In this document: piece by piece, positions 46,215 through 58,544 of the stretch | Numbering within the stretch: the first letter of the stretch is position 1 | How the letters are laid out: every line of letters starts with the position of its first letter | Assembly: GCA_947579605.1 (NCBI GenBank) | Contig: OX388312.1 | Coordinates: forward strand, 6,386,001 to 6,450,000 | Source: Athripsodes cinereus | Lineage: Eukaryota; Arthropoda; Insecta; Trichoptera; Leptoceridae | Direction: 5' to 3' | Length of the DNA stretch: 64,000 bases | Notes under the pieces: generated by a model | Database searches by the model: none | Told to the model about the DNA's origin: nothing | Seen by the model: only the letters and a program-made list of their open reading frames with translations | Program-made: the position numbers and the translations under genes

Positions 46215-47403
46215 ATACCTAAATTCTTAAAAGAAAAAATAAAACCAATATTATACCTAAAAATTAAGTACCTACATACCAATTTTGCATACAAAGTGAT
46301 ATAGGTGATATCACTTCAAAAAAATGAATTTCTTATCTAAAACTATCGTACAAGGGATACGAGTAAGAAAAAAGTCGGCGGAACCTCACAAAATATGCTC
46401 ACCTCTTTCACTTCCTCTACATACATTAATTTGACTAAATAGACTGAAAATTGCCATTTTACATAGATAACAAAAGCTTTTTATACAACTGACACATAAT
46501 CATTCCGAATAAAAAAAAATATTGAAGTGTTTTCTTCTTTTACTCTCAAGTGAAATGTCAGAGTTATAATATATGAAATATAAACAAAAATATCAAGGGA
46601 AAATGAAATAGAAAAAATTCTATCCATAAAATTTAAGTTTCGTATGTCTTCGCCTTAACGTCTTAATACTATTAAAGGTTAGATTTAAAGCTTGATTCAA
46701 AGAAGTTTTCAGGTGTGTAATATTCTATTTACCTATCTTAAATAAAAATAAAACAATTACTAATGTATTTTGAAGATTCTAATCTTGTCTAGACACTCTA
46801 TTTATTCAACCAAAACAATAGGTAAATATAAATAATTGCTTACAAAATAATAATACTATTGTGTTGATTTACTATGTAATAAACAAAGATGAATCAGTGT
46901 TTGACAATAAGATTAATGATAAAGGTTCAAAGTACTACGCGAAATTTCATTGGAGTAAAACAATTTCTTCCAAATAACTCGACTACGAGACAATTCTATT
47001 ACATCTTTCTAACTCACTGTGGATATGGCTATTCTCAGAGAGTTGTGACCATCGCCATTCATCCCAAAAGCTTCTTTGTTTAATTTAACTTTTTTTTTAT
47101 AATCTTATTCGCTCTGAGTATTAAGAAAGAAAAATATACCTTTTACAACCACTTGATATTTAAAATAATGAATTGTGAATAAATACAATGTGAGTAGGTC
47201 GGTTTAAACATATTTTATACAAAACCTAAAACTCTTCTTTTTAGGTGATACATTTGATATTCTGATTTCATAATTATATATTATCTTCTGTCGCCTTTCT
47301 ATGCTCTTCCCGAGAACACTTGTACATTCAATGTTACCTGATCATCTAGCACCAATATAAATAATCCAGTCCTCAAAACTACTACATAAAAATAATAATT
47401 TAC
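46215..47403. other. Noncoding AT-rich stretch
   Basis: The 64-codon frame at 46889..47083 lacks any domain. No RNA or repeat boundary is clear. Confidence 0.4.
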
Positions 47404-48203
47404 ATGATATATAATATAAGTAATAAACTTCTCAGAGGAGAAATAGACTCTCCCGAATTGATTGAACTTATTCAATTTAACATACCTACCAGAAGTACCA
47501 GACAGACTGTATTGTTTCGAGAACCCATCACTAGGAACAATTACACATTTTACTCTCCTATGGTTCGAATCCACAGACTGGGTAATCTGGTGGGTAATGA
47601 TACAGACATTTTTGCCGACAGTTTACCTAAATATAAACATGACGTTATAAATTATTTCAATGTATAACTAACAATGGGCATTTCGAAGAGTGTTTGTGTT
47701 TTGTTTTACTTTTTTTTATCTATATTATATCTGAGTACTATTTTTTGATTATTTCTTCATCTGGTAACGTCACATTATTGATAATTTAAATTATAATTAA
47801 CAATTTTCTGTTTAATTTATTGACATTTTAAATCATTACAGACAATTTGACATTTTAACTATTTATGACATTAATTCTTATGACATTTAAATTATTTGTA
47901 TCATTTCCATTAGATTAGATTTTTTTTTCTTCAATCTTCATGACATCTCCTACATTATTGCAATTTTAATTCTTGACATATTAAATACTAAACATTTCAT
48001 TGACATTCTGTACTGACACTCCAATATTTTATGATTTGACTTAAATTATTATTGTTATGAAATGATTCTCTTTTGTGTTTTGTTAATTCTTGTTTTCCAA
48101 CTGTGTTGTGAATGAGATATTTGATTTGTGTATTATTTATTCTTGAACATGTAAAAGGCTCACGCCGTGGATTGTGAAATAAATAAATAAATAAATAAAT
48201 AAG
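47404..48203 (+). mobile_element. CR1/Jockey-like LINE, 3' end with UTR
   Basis: The 87-codon frame ends with a LINE RT C-terminus: 'LLRGEIDSPELIELIQFNIP', 'TRSTRQTVLFREPI', 'NNYTFYSPMVRIHRLGNLVG' and 'DIFADSLPKYKHDVINYFNV', stop. An AT-rich 3' UTR follows with many TGACATTTTAA-like repeats (47820-48005). It ends 'GGCTCACGCCGTGG' and then (AAAT)n at about 48177-48202. 5'-truncated, frame intact over the remaining part. Confidence 0.8.
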
Positions 48204-48880
48204 TGTAAAGTTCTGTAGAGACTTCAAAACTCAACTATTCTTTTAAGTCTGAAAACATTTTCTAGAAAGACTTATAAAAAAGCTTATATTTCCAATAGAA
48301 CGATAATATTATTATTTTCATCCACAGTCTAAGAGTTCCTCAAACTTCCACTTAAGTAGAAATTAAGCCACTAATTAAAATAATCCCACCCCTCCTAGTT
48401 ATACCTAATAATTATTATATCCAATAATAAGAAGGTCGCCATTAATTCACCTTAACTATTTTTCATTAGCAGCAGAGCTTACTAATTCAGGGCTTAAATG
48501 TTGAAAACACCGCCTCTATAATGTAGTACTCCGATAAAAATTTAATAAAGTTATAAGATTAATGAAATGGTCAGAGGGAACTTTTGTAATGCGTTCTCTT
48601 AACATAAGTGGCTTTAATTTTTCACCATTATATTTTGGCAAATATAAGTGCCTATTCCGTCTATTTTTTTTTTGTTAAACTAAGTTCTGAGTTAAACACA
48701 CATTTATATGGAGACATTGTTTCAATGTGATGTAGAATATATTTTGTGGCATATAAATAAAAATATTCAAAATCAGTTACATAACGCCTCGTTAAACGTA
48801 ATACTATTAGTACAATAGGTGCAAAGCTATCTTTTCACCAAGAGTCCTAGTTTACATAGGTACGTTATTGACTTATTTAT

Positions 48881-49141
48881 TGTGTCGGTGCACACGTAGT
48901 AGAATTCTATAATGATGTAATTTGAAACAGGTATTTCTACTATAGCTTATTGATTCCGAGAGAGACGTCTTTCGACTTATCAGGTCATTATCTATCTGAA
49001 TTGTTTTCTATCTAAACAATAACCAGTTTTCAACAATTCAGATAGATAATGACCTGATAAGTCGAAAGACGTCTCTCTCGGAACGAATAAACTATAGTAG
49101 AAAGAAACACCTGTTTCAAATTACACATTTACGTTATTGAC
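48881..49141. mobile_element. Foldback element F1, copy 1
   Basis: Arms 48916..49005 and 49032..49125 are near-perfect complements (core GAGAGAGACGTCTTTCG). The left end begins TGTGTCGGTG followed by GTAGTAGAATTC. A perfect 12-bp direct repeat TACGTTATTGAC at 48861..48872 and 49130..49141 brackets the unit. Non-coding. It shares its end and arm motifs with 49742..49964. Confidence 0.85.
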
Positions 49142-49741
49142 AAGACAATCAATATTATGCATTGCTGGAATTGTATTTTCTCTGAACCAAAAAAAACATT
49201 GAATAATTGGTGACGTACATAACTATTGCGAACACAAAATATTATTAAAAGTTATTACATGTAAACTAATGGTTATGAAAAATCTGCGATTACTTAAGCA
49301 AATTATAGAGATATTTACATACATGCAAATGAGAAAAAACGTTTTTCTCGCATTTTTGTACTAAAGGATTTAATCTACGAGCGAGGTAGTCAATGAATGT
49401 ACCTACTTTATGTGTAAGCACAAATTGCGTACCCTTTTTCTCTCACGATGGTACATTAAAGCTAGTTTTAATAAAGGTTTAAGTTTTATTATGATTTATA
49501 CGCAAAGTACTCATAATATGAGAAAGTCCTTATGTATGTAAAGAAAAACATTTTGCTAATGACTGGAGTTCTGTGTAATATGCTGTAAAAAATATATATA
49601 TGTACGTTAACTAAAATATACTGACAACATATTATTACATTTTCAAACTAAAATATTCACCATTAAGGCTCTGAATTCCTTTTCAAAAGAGTTCATTTAT
49701 ATTTTTATAGCTTAATTAATGCATAAATCATCTAACATTGG

Positions 49742-49964
49742 GTGTGTTAAAATCGTTATATATTATTTTATAGAACTAAATAAAACAAGCGTTTTATTCT
49801 ACTAATGATTTATTCGATGAGAGAGACGTCTTTCGTCATATATAAGGACATTGTCAATCTCCTTATAAAACGAAAGACGTCTCTCATCGAATAAATCATT
49901 AGTAGAATAAAACGCTTGTTTAATTTATTTCAATATGGAATTCTACTACCTAAACACCGACACA
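49742..49964. mobile_element. Foldback element F1, copy 2 (opposite orientation)
   Basis: Arms of about 58 bp (49778..49835 and 49869..49927) carry the same GAGAGAGACGTCTTTCG core. The right end reads GAATTCTACTACC..CACCGACACA, the complement of the F1 copy-1 left end. The loop contains a second small inverted pair (TATAAGG/CCTTATA). Confidence 0.85.
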
Positions 49965-50647
49965 GTTAATTATTTTTTAGTATCAAGATACTTGTATGTA
50001 AATTTGAAAGATGATTTTAAGTCTAGAGATCATATCTAGAGGATACTTGATCCCATGTTACAGAGGCTAAAGTATTTCAAAAACTCTTTAGTCATTGATA
50101 GTATGAACAATCATAAAAATTTTATTTGTCTTTCTTATTTAAAAAACGCTCCTCTTTTCAGAGTGATTGCGCACCAGTAGAGTCGCTGACTCTCTTAAAG
50201 AATTCCTAACGATTGGATATCGATGTTATAGGAACGATGTATAGGAAACCACGTGAACAGAAAACACAGAGTCAAAAAACTAATATTTCAAAAACAAATA
50301 GCATATATTATCTAGTAAACGTTCTCACACGTTTTTGGATGAATTCATTTATTAAATGCTAGCCTGACGATGACAGCTGCTGAAATCTGGTTTGCGAGTT
50401 GCGTCTTATAAACTCCCATAGAAACACTAAACATAGTATTTTATATGCCTTTTTAACATGAAATTCCACCAATTACCATTGATTGACAATGTTGACGACA
50501 TAGAGAAAGCTTTGACAATCATCGGTGAAATATTTTTTTTTTAGGATAACAGTGACATTGTTAGTAAAAAGCTCAAGAAAATAACGTTAAATTTTCTGCG
50601 AAAATCGTGTTAGATATACATAAAAACTATTGAAAAATATTGACAAA
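49965..50647. other. Noncoding stretch
   Basis: No gene, RNA or repeat boundary recognised. Confidence 0.4.
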
Positions 50648-50649
50648 TA

Positions 50650-50907
50650 CACTGAGAAAAATATTCACAACGAATCATTGGTACGTACTATCAGATTAGG
50701 ACCAGAGATAGTACAAACGATTCATTTGTACAAATCTAGTATATTAACTTGTCGCAAACAAAACGTTGGTAAATTTACCAACGTTTTGTTTGCGACAAGT
50801 TAATGTTATAGATTCGTACAAATGAATCGTTTGTACTATCTCTGGTCCTTATCTGATAGTACGTACCAATGATTCGTTGTGAAATTTCGTTAATATTTTT
50901 CTCAGTG
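50650..50907. mobile_element. Palindromic MITE with TA target duplication
   Basis: A 258-bp unit with termini CACTGAGAAAAATATT and its complement, bordered by TA (50648..50649 and 50908..50909). Nearly the whole length folds back (shared GATAGTACAAACGATTCATT arms), with a central GGTAAATTTACC. The TA duplication suggests mobilisation by a Tc1/mariner-type transposase. No coding capacity. Confidence 0.88.
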
Positions 50908-50909
50908 TA

Positions 50910-52613
50910 ACTTTCCTCGTGGTACCTATTAGAGATAAAAATAAAAAAAAAATTAGAATATTTTTACTAAAAGCAAAAATTTTTGGAATGCTTTGGTTAT
51001 GTTTATTTGATTATCCAGTGCCTACATAAAAGCGGTTATATGATTATCTTACAATAAAATATTTTGGGTGTTATTTAGTATGAAAAAAATAATTTTTAAT
51101 TTAAAACCTCTCTCATCATGCTGTTAAAAGACTACCTTTGGTGAAATAGTACATAAATGACAAGCAATTACCTTATGAAATTCAAAGTTTTTTGAATTTT
51201 AGAAAATTTACTTTCGTTTGCATTTGTTCACGTAATCTATCAAACGTTTGACCAACTGATAGGTATTTGATTTGCGCGTTCGTACGATCTCTTTTACAAA
51301 AGAGAATCACATTGATTTATTTCTGTAATTATTCTTTTTGCACATACTCGTATCATTATACAACAGTTTTAATAAAAAAAAGAACGAAAGATAAGAAATA
51401 CAAAATGTTTATATGTATATGCGGTGGCGACATCGTCACTACGCAGTAATTTCACTCATCTATCAGCTAAATTGTAAAGAATGAGGAAAATAAAAAAAAA
51501 TCCCAAACATCTGGCAAAAAGATCAATTAATAGTATTATCATCATCGTTACCATTACACCGTTTCCCTTTCAGATTAGGCAGAAATGATCGAGTGCTATT
51601 TATCCTGTACTTACATAAGTACGCTTTTTGCTTACATCACTGTCACATGATTCCTCATTCGTGCTCTCCCATTCAATGTGGACAATTCCTCATGCATACT
51701 CTCTTATTCAATGTGCTCAACGCCTCCCCGACCTGTTGGATCTGATCTATATAATCATGCCATTTAATCTTCAAGAGGCCACGTTTCTTAGCAATATTAC
51801 TCTCAAAATTATACCATTAATTACGCCAAAACAATATAAAAAAGTTTTTGTAAAAATATATGGTTTAAAAGATCTAAACAGTTTTCAGTAATTTTCATTT
51901 CCTGAAATAACGTATTAGACTATTAAACGTATTACAAAGATCCTTAAAAAGAAATTTGCTTATTTTTTTTTCATAAACATGAACTCCTTTTACAGTCGGA
52001 CAACATACAAAGTAGGTAAGTACAAAATATTATTATTTTTTTAATCTCCCAGCATCAGCTTCCTAAATATAAATACGAACCTTTGTACTACGTATGTATC
52101 TACGTAAAAATATTATTTTGCATGAGAAAATAATTACGTCCACACGAAAAAAGGCACAAGTCGTATAATTTTCAAACATTCGTAATATTCAAAAATCTCC
52201 GTTTTGTTTCTACGTTTTTTATACAGAGAGTTTCAATGGAGCAAACTTTTTATTTTTTGTTACTTCATGAGAATCATCAACACGAGGATTTTTTTTTTGA
52301 AATTATTAAATGGTGAGAAAATATTAACATGGACATGTGGAAACAATGCTCATTCTGTAATCATTTAACGGAACCCAAACACAAAATGAAAATATGGCAG
52401 ATCCACAAGACGCCATTGACTTGGAAGATCATAAAAAAAATTACTTGTATTCTTGTTTGTTAATTGATTCCACCACGTATTTTATAAATTCAGGGTAAAA
52501 CCTATCGATAAAGATTTTGGGTTTTGTTACTACATTTGCTAAATTTATCATTAACAATATTTTACAGAAATGTAAAAAATCACGTAATTATCTTTCTTTT
52601 ATTTTTAAGCAGT
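50910..52613. other. Noncoding stretch
   Basis: At 51540-51730 there is dispersed-repeat-like DNA (ATTCAATGTGGACAATTCC) related to the block near 650 on the opposite strand. The 87-codon frame at 51628..51891 covers this and is not called as a gene. Confidence 0.4.
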
Positions 52614-52785
52614 TCGTCGGTAGGCTGGAGGTAGAGTCTCGGCCTCGTGAACATGGGGTCCGTGGTTCGATCCCAGGTGCCGGCAAACTCCCTTTCACGA
52701 CACAAGCTTTTAGTAGCTTACTGTGAAAAGTGTATAAGGTTGTATTTGGGTTTATAACAAAACCCAGATATATCTTTAAAAAAAA
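52614..52785 (+). mobile_element. tRNA-derived SINE with poly(A)
   Basis: A box GTAGGCTGGAGGTAGAG, B box GGTTCGATCCCAGG, then the body 'CACAAGCTTTTAGTAGC', 'GTGTATAAGGTTGTATTTGG' and 'AAAACCCAGATATATC', and an A14 tail at 52771-52785. It is the best copy of the family also seen at 14226 and (3' half only) 55724. Confidence 0.85.
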
Positions 52786-53584
52786 AAAAAAACATTTTTC
52801 GTCATAATTTTATATGATTTACATTATACAACTGTTCTGTTGACTTTTTATAAATTAAGATTTTTTATCCTTTGATTAGAAAAAGCAAACGTTTTGACCT
52901 CCCGTTCTTCCAAATTTTGATTTATTTTACGTTATACGAGTATAATAAACATCTAAATGACCATAAAATTTATACTCGTATATTTAACAATATCAATAAT
53001 TGATTAACATTCTTATTTATTTTCAAGCTCGTTATTGTATTATGTCTATCTGATGAAGTAATGTTGTGTCTATTTTTTGTCTAATTCACTTTTGTATGTA
53101 TTGCATTTATATGGGTAGAATGTATTGTGTAACTTGTTAAAGGTTTGCGGCTTGAATTATGTGTACATAAATCGATTAATTTAAGGTGGAATGTTAACTA
53201 GCAATCCATGAAGCATTTTTTGTAAAACGGTCACTGGAAAAAAATTAGTAAAATTGATTAGGTATGCATATCATAGTAATACACAAAAACTATGTCCTTA
53301 AATGTCTGGAGAAGTTGTGAATAATGATCAATAATTTTACGAAATATGCAATATAAGTGCATGGATAGGTGACTGTTGATAGATTATTTTATTAATTGTT
53401 TTCGTTTTAAAAAAAAAATAAAAATTAGTCCCTGTATATTCAATGAATAATATTCAGATTTTTTCCGTATGAAAATCTGCAAAATGGTCGACCGGTGGCG
53501 AGCTTAGTTACACCGCTTCTTAATTTACATAATAAACTGATATAAAATAACGACAGAAAGTTTTCCTTTACTTATTTTCAACCG
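52786..53584. other. Noncoding AT-rich stretch
   Basis: No gene or repeat boundary recognised. Confidence 0.4.
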
Positions 53585-53670
53585 TCGAGTGACCCGTGAA
53601 AATGGTGGCCCCGGCGGTCGGTCGGTCGTCGCATTCCCACCACCGCACCGCGAACCGTCGTCGCACCATG
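53585..53670. other. CpG-dense block, open on both strands
   Basis: An 86-bp island of high GC and CpG in AT-rich DNA (CGGCGGTCGGTCGGTCGTCG and CGCACCGCGAACCGTCGTCG). On the plus strand an ATG at about 53601 opens 26 codons. On the minus strand an ATG opens 33 codons (starts 'MVRRRFAVRWW'). It could be a first exon or promoter of an unseen gene, or a foreign scrap. Neither frame is recognised. Confidence 0.4.
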
Positions 53671-54429
53671 AGCTATTAAAATGCTAAACATTCTTTATTA
53701 TAATAATTATTATTTCTATGCCACAAAGATACAATCTTACGTAATATTCATTCATAATAATAATTAAAATAATGATGATAGTTAGATAGATAAAATGTAT
53801 ATAAAATAAAAGTTATGAACTTAGAGAGCTTTCGTGTTTCAGGTATAATGAAGTATTTTTATTTAATATTTATAAGAATTATTATTGGACCATTTCAGGA
53901 GTAAAGTGGTTCTCATTCTCATATAACACTCTGAAGAAGGTGATGAGAACGAGATGAGATGATATTATCTTCTGCATAAAAAGCCTTAAGTGTCTGATTG
54001 TGGCATTGAACAATCCATGGCTATCTTAATATTGTCCTCAATGTCTAGAAGATATTTTTTTCTATGACATCTTTACTTGATTTGGTGCAATGAAAAAAAT
54101 GAGTCTGACGTGAATCAATGCAACAAAATATTAATTGAATAAATTAGCCAATTTTGAAAAAAAGGTATTTATTTAGGTACTCTTGTCGTCGAATTTAAGA
54201 TGTTTATGATGCAAGTCGAACAATTCTGTAACATTATATTTGTTATGTGAATGATTTACCCAAAGATAGATAAAAATCTATAAAATTCTTTATTGGCAAC
54301 GTAAACCAAATATATAACAATCAATGGTGAATACAAATATGTATAATACCAAAAGGGGGGTTTATTTCTTGGGCAATCTCTTCCAGCCAACTTTTAGAAA
54401 TAATATAAAAATTAGATACAAAATAGATA
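53671..54429. other. Noncoding stretch with a LINE tail
   Basis: A minus-strand LINE 3' end (TTCTTTATTGGCAACG..CTTGGGCAATCTCTTCCAGCC) lies at about 54284-54392. No gene seen. Confidence 0.4.
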
Positions 54430-54505
54430 CCAAATTCAGCGATGAGGTTAGCCACCCATTCTGAATGTCTTTATTTTATTCGGCACAAATAAGACCGCTC
54501 AACCT
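54430..54505 (+). repeat. R247 fragment
   Basis: The central part only: 'AAATTCAGCGATGAGGTTAG' and 'CCACCCATTCTGAATGTCTT'. Both ends are missing. Confidence 0.65.
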
Positions 54506-55723
54506 TACACAAAAAACTATTGTTTTAATAAAATAATGAAAAATCACTCAAGATTGAATGAGTCGCAAAAAAAATAATAAAAAATATTATATTTCTCGGC
54601 GTCTTTAGCAACCCCAATCAAGCAATAGTCGTAATATTGAATCAATTAATACTAAATATGAAAATTAAAACCATTTGAAACACTTTGTACTGCAGAAAGA
54701 AGTATTAACACTCCATTCAATTCTCTTTCAATATAAATTATTACTTTTTTCGAGAAATAGCTTATGAAAGACTTAATATTATACCTTCATTAATTATAAT
54801 ATTATTCGAGAGACAACTTATTGCTACTAGCAAAGATTTATTGGAAGAATCTATAAATGTTTAATATGAAAAAGAGCGAGGAACTTGAACCATATTTTAC
54901 TACTATTAATTTTCCTTGTGTAATATTTCCTTTCTTTTTAGCGTTTATCGAAAATTGGAGAAACGCTACAATTTTAACAAAATTTATCTCAAAGTTTTCT
55001 CAAACAAACCCCAAAAAAAGTTTGGATCATAGCAATTTCCTTCTAAAAGTATCATTGAAATGCACTGCAAGTGGGTTAATCTTTCAATAATGTGCACATA
55101 TTTATTTATCTACCTTTACTAATAGTACAGCTTCACAACTCAACTCTTAAAATTCTTTATGTTGCATCCAATCTTAATCCAACTATAATAATGTAGGTGA
55201 GTATGTTCCATTACTTACTATTACGTAACTCTTGACCTGTGAAGATGCCGCAAGGCCAAAAGCCCTCGACAATTTAAATTAATTGTATTTAATCATTATA
55301 AATTGATTTAAACTTTACTTATACGTGAAAATTTACAATATTTTTGGTACATTTTTTTTTAAATTACATTTAAAATTATTTTATATGTAATTTATATGAA
55401 ATGTTCATAACTTTTTTCCAAAACAAAATATTTAATGTGTAAATGTATTTTTTTTTATATTTATTTGTTGGTGGCATTGGAAGAGTGGCGTTGATTGAGT
55501 GCTTTTTAATTATTTGTTATGTACATCATAATTATTTTTTATTATTATGACAAATCAAATCAAAATTTTCGTCCATTTCAATTTGTAAAATGAAAACGAA
55601 ACATAATGCATTTTAATTTAATTTTTTTTTTTATTTTTTTTATATTTAATTTAATTTTAAAAACATTTTAATAATTTAATTTAAATTAAAAAAAAATAAT
55701 AACTTAAATTAAAAAAAAAACAC
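54506..55723. other. Noncoding stretch, ending very AT-rich
   Basis: The 77-codon frame at 54857..55090 has no recognisable domain. From 55340 to 55720 the sequence is almost pure A/T. Confidence 0.4.
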
Positions 55724-55810
55724 GACAAAAGCTTTTAGCTTACTGTGAAAGGTGTATAAGGCTGTATTTGGGTTTAGAACAAAACCCAGATATATCTTTA
55801 AAAAAAAAAT
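55724..55810 (+). mobile_element. SINE 3' half (same family as 52614)
   Basis: 'AAAAGCTTTTAGCTTACTG', 'GTGTATAAGGCTGTATTTGG' and 'AAAACCCAGATATATC' with an A-run. The tRNA-like head is missing (5'-truncated retroposition). Confidence 0.8.
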
Positions 55811-55876
55811 TCAATAGAAATATTTATTTAAGATGTTTATGCATATTATATTTAAAATATATTTTTAAGAGACATT

Positions 55877-56331
55877 CATCATCATTCCTGTCGGTCCCTC
55901 AATCCTGAGGATCGTGACCATCATGCCTCGTTCTGTAGACCATCTGTCTCCATTTTGAGCGATCCTCCGCCATGTGTAAGGCCCCGTGAAGTGAGCTCTG
56001 TGTGGCCTCCTTAATTTGGTCGCTCCATCTTATTGGCACTCTGCCCCTTCCCCTCCTCCCTTCTACAACCCCAGTCATAATCACTTTTTCCAGGTTGTCA
56101 TGCTCTCTTCTAGCAATGTGCCCGAAATATCGCAAAGCGCGCTGACTGTAAATCGTTGAGAGTCGCGCCGAAATGTTTAGCTCCCTGAGGATGGACTCAT
56201 TGGTCCTGTGTTCGGTCCAATGCACTCGGAGCAATTTCCTCCAGCACCACATCTCAAACGCATCGATCCTCGCGCGTTCGCTAGCTCGCAGCGTCCACGT
56301 TTCAGCTCCGTATAAAAATATGCTGAATACC
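55877..56331 (-). mobile_element. LINE family C, 3' end of RT ORF (455 bp)
   Basis: It is flanked by a 10-bp target duplication AAGAGACATT (55867..55876 and 56332..56341). The minus strand is open for about 143 codons: 'IFLYGAETWTLRASERARID', 'AFEMWCWRKLLRVHW', 'LRYFGHIARREHDNLEK', 'GRRGRGRVPIRWSDQI' and 'HDGHDPQD', stop. An (ATG)n-like end follows (55871-55885 on the plus strand). This is the post-catalytic tail of a non-LTR RT protein. The 5' end stops just upstream of the LYGAETW motif. A second fragment is at 43512..43605. Confidence 0.92.
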
Positions 56332-56341
56332 AAGAGACATT

Positions 56342-56997
56342 AATGAATCTGTAAATTGAAGTCAAGGACTACAATATTTCAAGATACAATAACAAAATGT
56401 TTCATTGCTTCTCAATCACTTGGTCTCAAAATATTGCAGGAAAACATTTTGAATTAATTTCGATAAATTCTTGATTAATCGAGAAATGACAAGTTCGACA
56501 TTGTGATGTTCATTTTAAACTTATACCGGAACGTGGCACATGAACGGTTTTATTAAAATTTTAACAACACTTTTTCCCAGAATAACCGCTTCTACGGGCG
56601 ATCAATGACAATACTTTTTATTCATTATGTTATGCAATATCGAGTGAGCAATTCAATGGAAATGGGAGCATAATATCGTTTTCACGAATTATCGATACTC
56701 GCAAATTTATATCGACATTGCTATGTTTTGTTACATTATTATTTTACGACGGTATGTTGTCGGATTTGTTTAAAAACTTTTAGTTGGTTTATTTTTTCAT
56801 GATTGATATTCTGTTTTTATCATACAGTTCTTTTAACGTAATAACGTAGTAATATTTATTATTTTGAAATAATACTTTAAGTATAAGATATTAATATAAG
56901 ATCTACGCTTACGATACCGATCGTGATTAACGTACTTAGTTTTAGTCATTTGGTAGTAGTTTGTGATAAATAAACAAAACACAGTATATAATAATGC
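56342..56997. other. Noncoding stretch
   Basis: No gene or repeat boundary recognised. Confidence 0.4.
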
Positions 56998-57082
56998 TTA
57001 TACTAACACTTTATTGATCAAAATACAATCATAAGCAATTGGCGAGCTTATTGCTTGGAGGCAATATCTTCCAGCTAACCAA
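56998..57082 (-). mobile_element. LINE 3'-tail insertion, 85 bp
   Basis: An 85-bp minus-strand LINE end carrying the box 'GGCGAGCTTATTGCTTGGAG' and 'CAATATCTTCCAGCTAACC', flanked by an 8-bp repeat AATAATGC (56990..56997 and 57083..57090). It is an extreme 5' truncation of the same tail family as 43848..44151. Confidence 0.75.
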
Positions 57083-57149
57083 AATAATGCGTGATATCAT
57101 TTTATCAATGTGTTTAATAAATACTAAAGTGAACAATTAATATTTTTCT

Positions 57150-57380
57150 ATAACCTCACGACATGTCCTAGGTGGGGTAGGCAGAGAGAACGGAACGCCA
57201 TGTTGATCTATCCTTAGGTACATATTTCTTCCGCTTCCTCTTCATTTATCCAGTTTCTCATACATACACGCCGATTCCTCATACTCAACACGCGATTGTC
57301 CTTGAGAATTTGATCCACGTGATCAAGCCATAGATTTTCGGACGCCTGCGCTTCCTCACACCCATCTTTCACACAAAATA
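57150..57380. repeat. Dispersed repeat shared with 26920..27010
   Basis: 'CCTCACGACATGTCCTAGGT', 'GGGTAGGCAGAGAGAACGGA' and 'TTCCGCTTCCTC' match 26925-27005. Further sequence to 57380 is single-copy here. Confidence 0.5.
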
Positions 57381-57414
57381 GAATACAAGAAACAGAAAGT
57401 TAATTGTCCTGCAA

Positions 57415-57600
57415 AAGGTTGACATTCTTGAAACTTCGCGAATAAAATATTTATCATCTTCATTTCAGCGATGAGGTGTGCTACCCATCCTGAATGTATT
57501 TTTTTTATTAGCAAGGGGAAGATGATTTGAATGTTTATAAAATGTTGTTAGTCAACTGACTACACCACTCGTGAAAAGATGCTGTGTTGGTATAGATAGT
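57415..57600 (+). repeat. R247 copy, diverged
   Basis: It keeps 'TTCAGCGATGAGGTGTGCT', 'ACCCATCCTGAATGTA', 'CACCACTCGTG' and ends 'GTTGGTATAGATAG'. The first roughly 50 bp are degraded. Confidence 0.65.
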
Positions 57601-58339
57601 GATAAGATATTATATTTTCTAATTTCTATATTTTTTTCCACTCACTCTCAAATTTTCTACATAAATATGGAAAAACTTTAATTTTTCAGAAATTGCTATC
57701 TTTTGAAAAACGGTAACCTTCGACTTAAGAATTAGACAAATTAACCTTGAATCTGAAAATTTCCTTTATCAAATTGTAATCATGGAAATATCTTGTATAG
57801 TTTTTTTTCCCGTAATTTTTTGTTCCTCTTTGTTGAACATGAAAAAGAGGAAAATAATTAAAGGAATAATACTAAGAAAAATACAATACATCATAAAATA
57901 ACCTTCACAAAGTTGTCTAAAATAATTATTCATAATATTACACCAAAAAAATAGTAATAAAACAACTCTTGTTGTACAATTAATTAAATTGTTTTTTAAT
58001 GACGAACAACACTGGAAATAGGTACTAAAATATTATATTATATACCACTAGCATAACGCTACCCGATTTTACTTAAGAAATAACCAAATAATCAAATTTC
58101 GAATTATTAATACAGATGTAAACATTTTTACTTCGTTTATTTTAAATCATAAAATACAAAACACCATTAAAATTTTCACTTATTTACTTTACTTTTTGTA
58201 TGATTAAACTAAACTAAAATTAATATATTATCTTCGGCGTGTATTCATTTTCTTAGCTCCCCCAACAATGAGCAAATTGGATTGGATACAAGATCAAGTA
58301 CCTAGGTACCTATCTAGGCCTGATCATAATAATCGTAGA
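57601..58339. other. Noncoding AT-rich stretch
   Basis: No gene seen. Confidence 0.4.
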
Positions 58340-58490
58340 AAGCAAAAGGCAGGAATGGTAGAGATAGGCCAAGATACACCTACATGGATCAAGTGCGGAA
58401 GGACATGAAATGTGTCACATACGTCAAACTTAAGAGACTAGAAGGAAATAGGAAGAAATGGTGAAAAAACTTCAAATTCGTTGCAGACTA
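58340..58490 (+). mobile_element. LINE RT C-terminal scrap
   Basis: Open on the plus strand: 'GRDRPRYTYMDQVRKDMKCV' and 'TYVKLKRLEGNRKKW', stop. This is the GRPxxxYxDQVxxDMxxxxYxxLKxxAxDRxxW tail pattern of insect non-LTR retrotransposons. The family is not otherwise represented here. Confidence 0.6.
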
Positions 58491-58544
58491 ATCCAATGGA
58501 TTGTAACTCGCTGTACTTATCTGATAAAAATTACAAATTAATAC

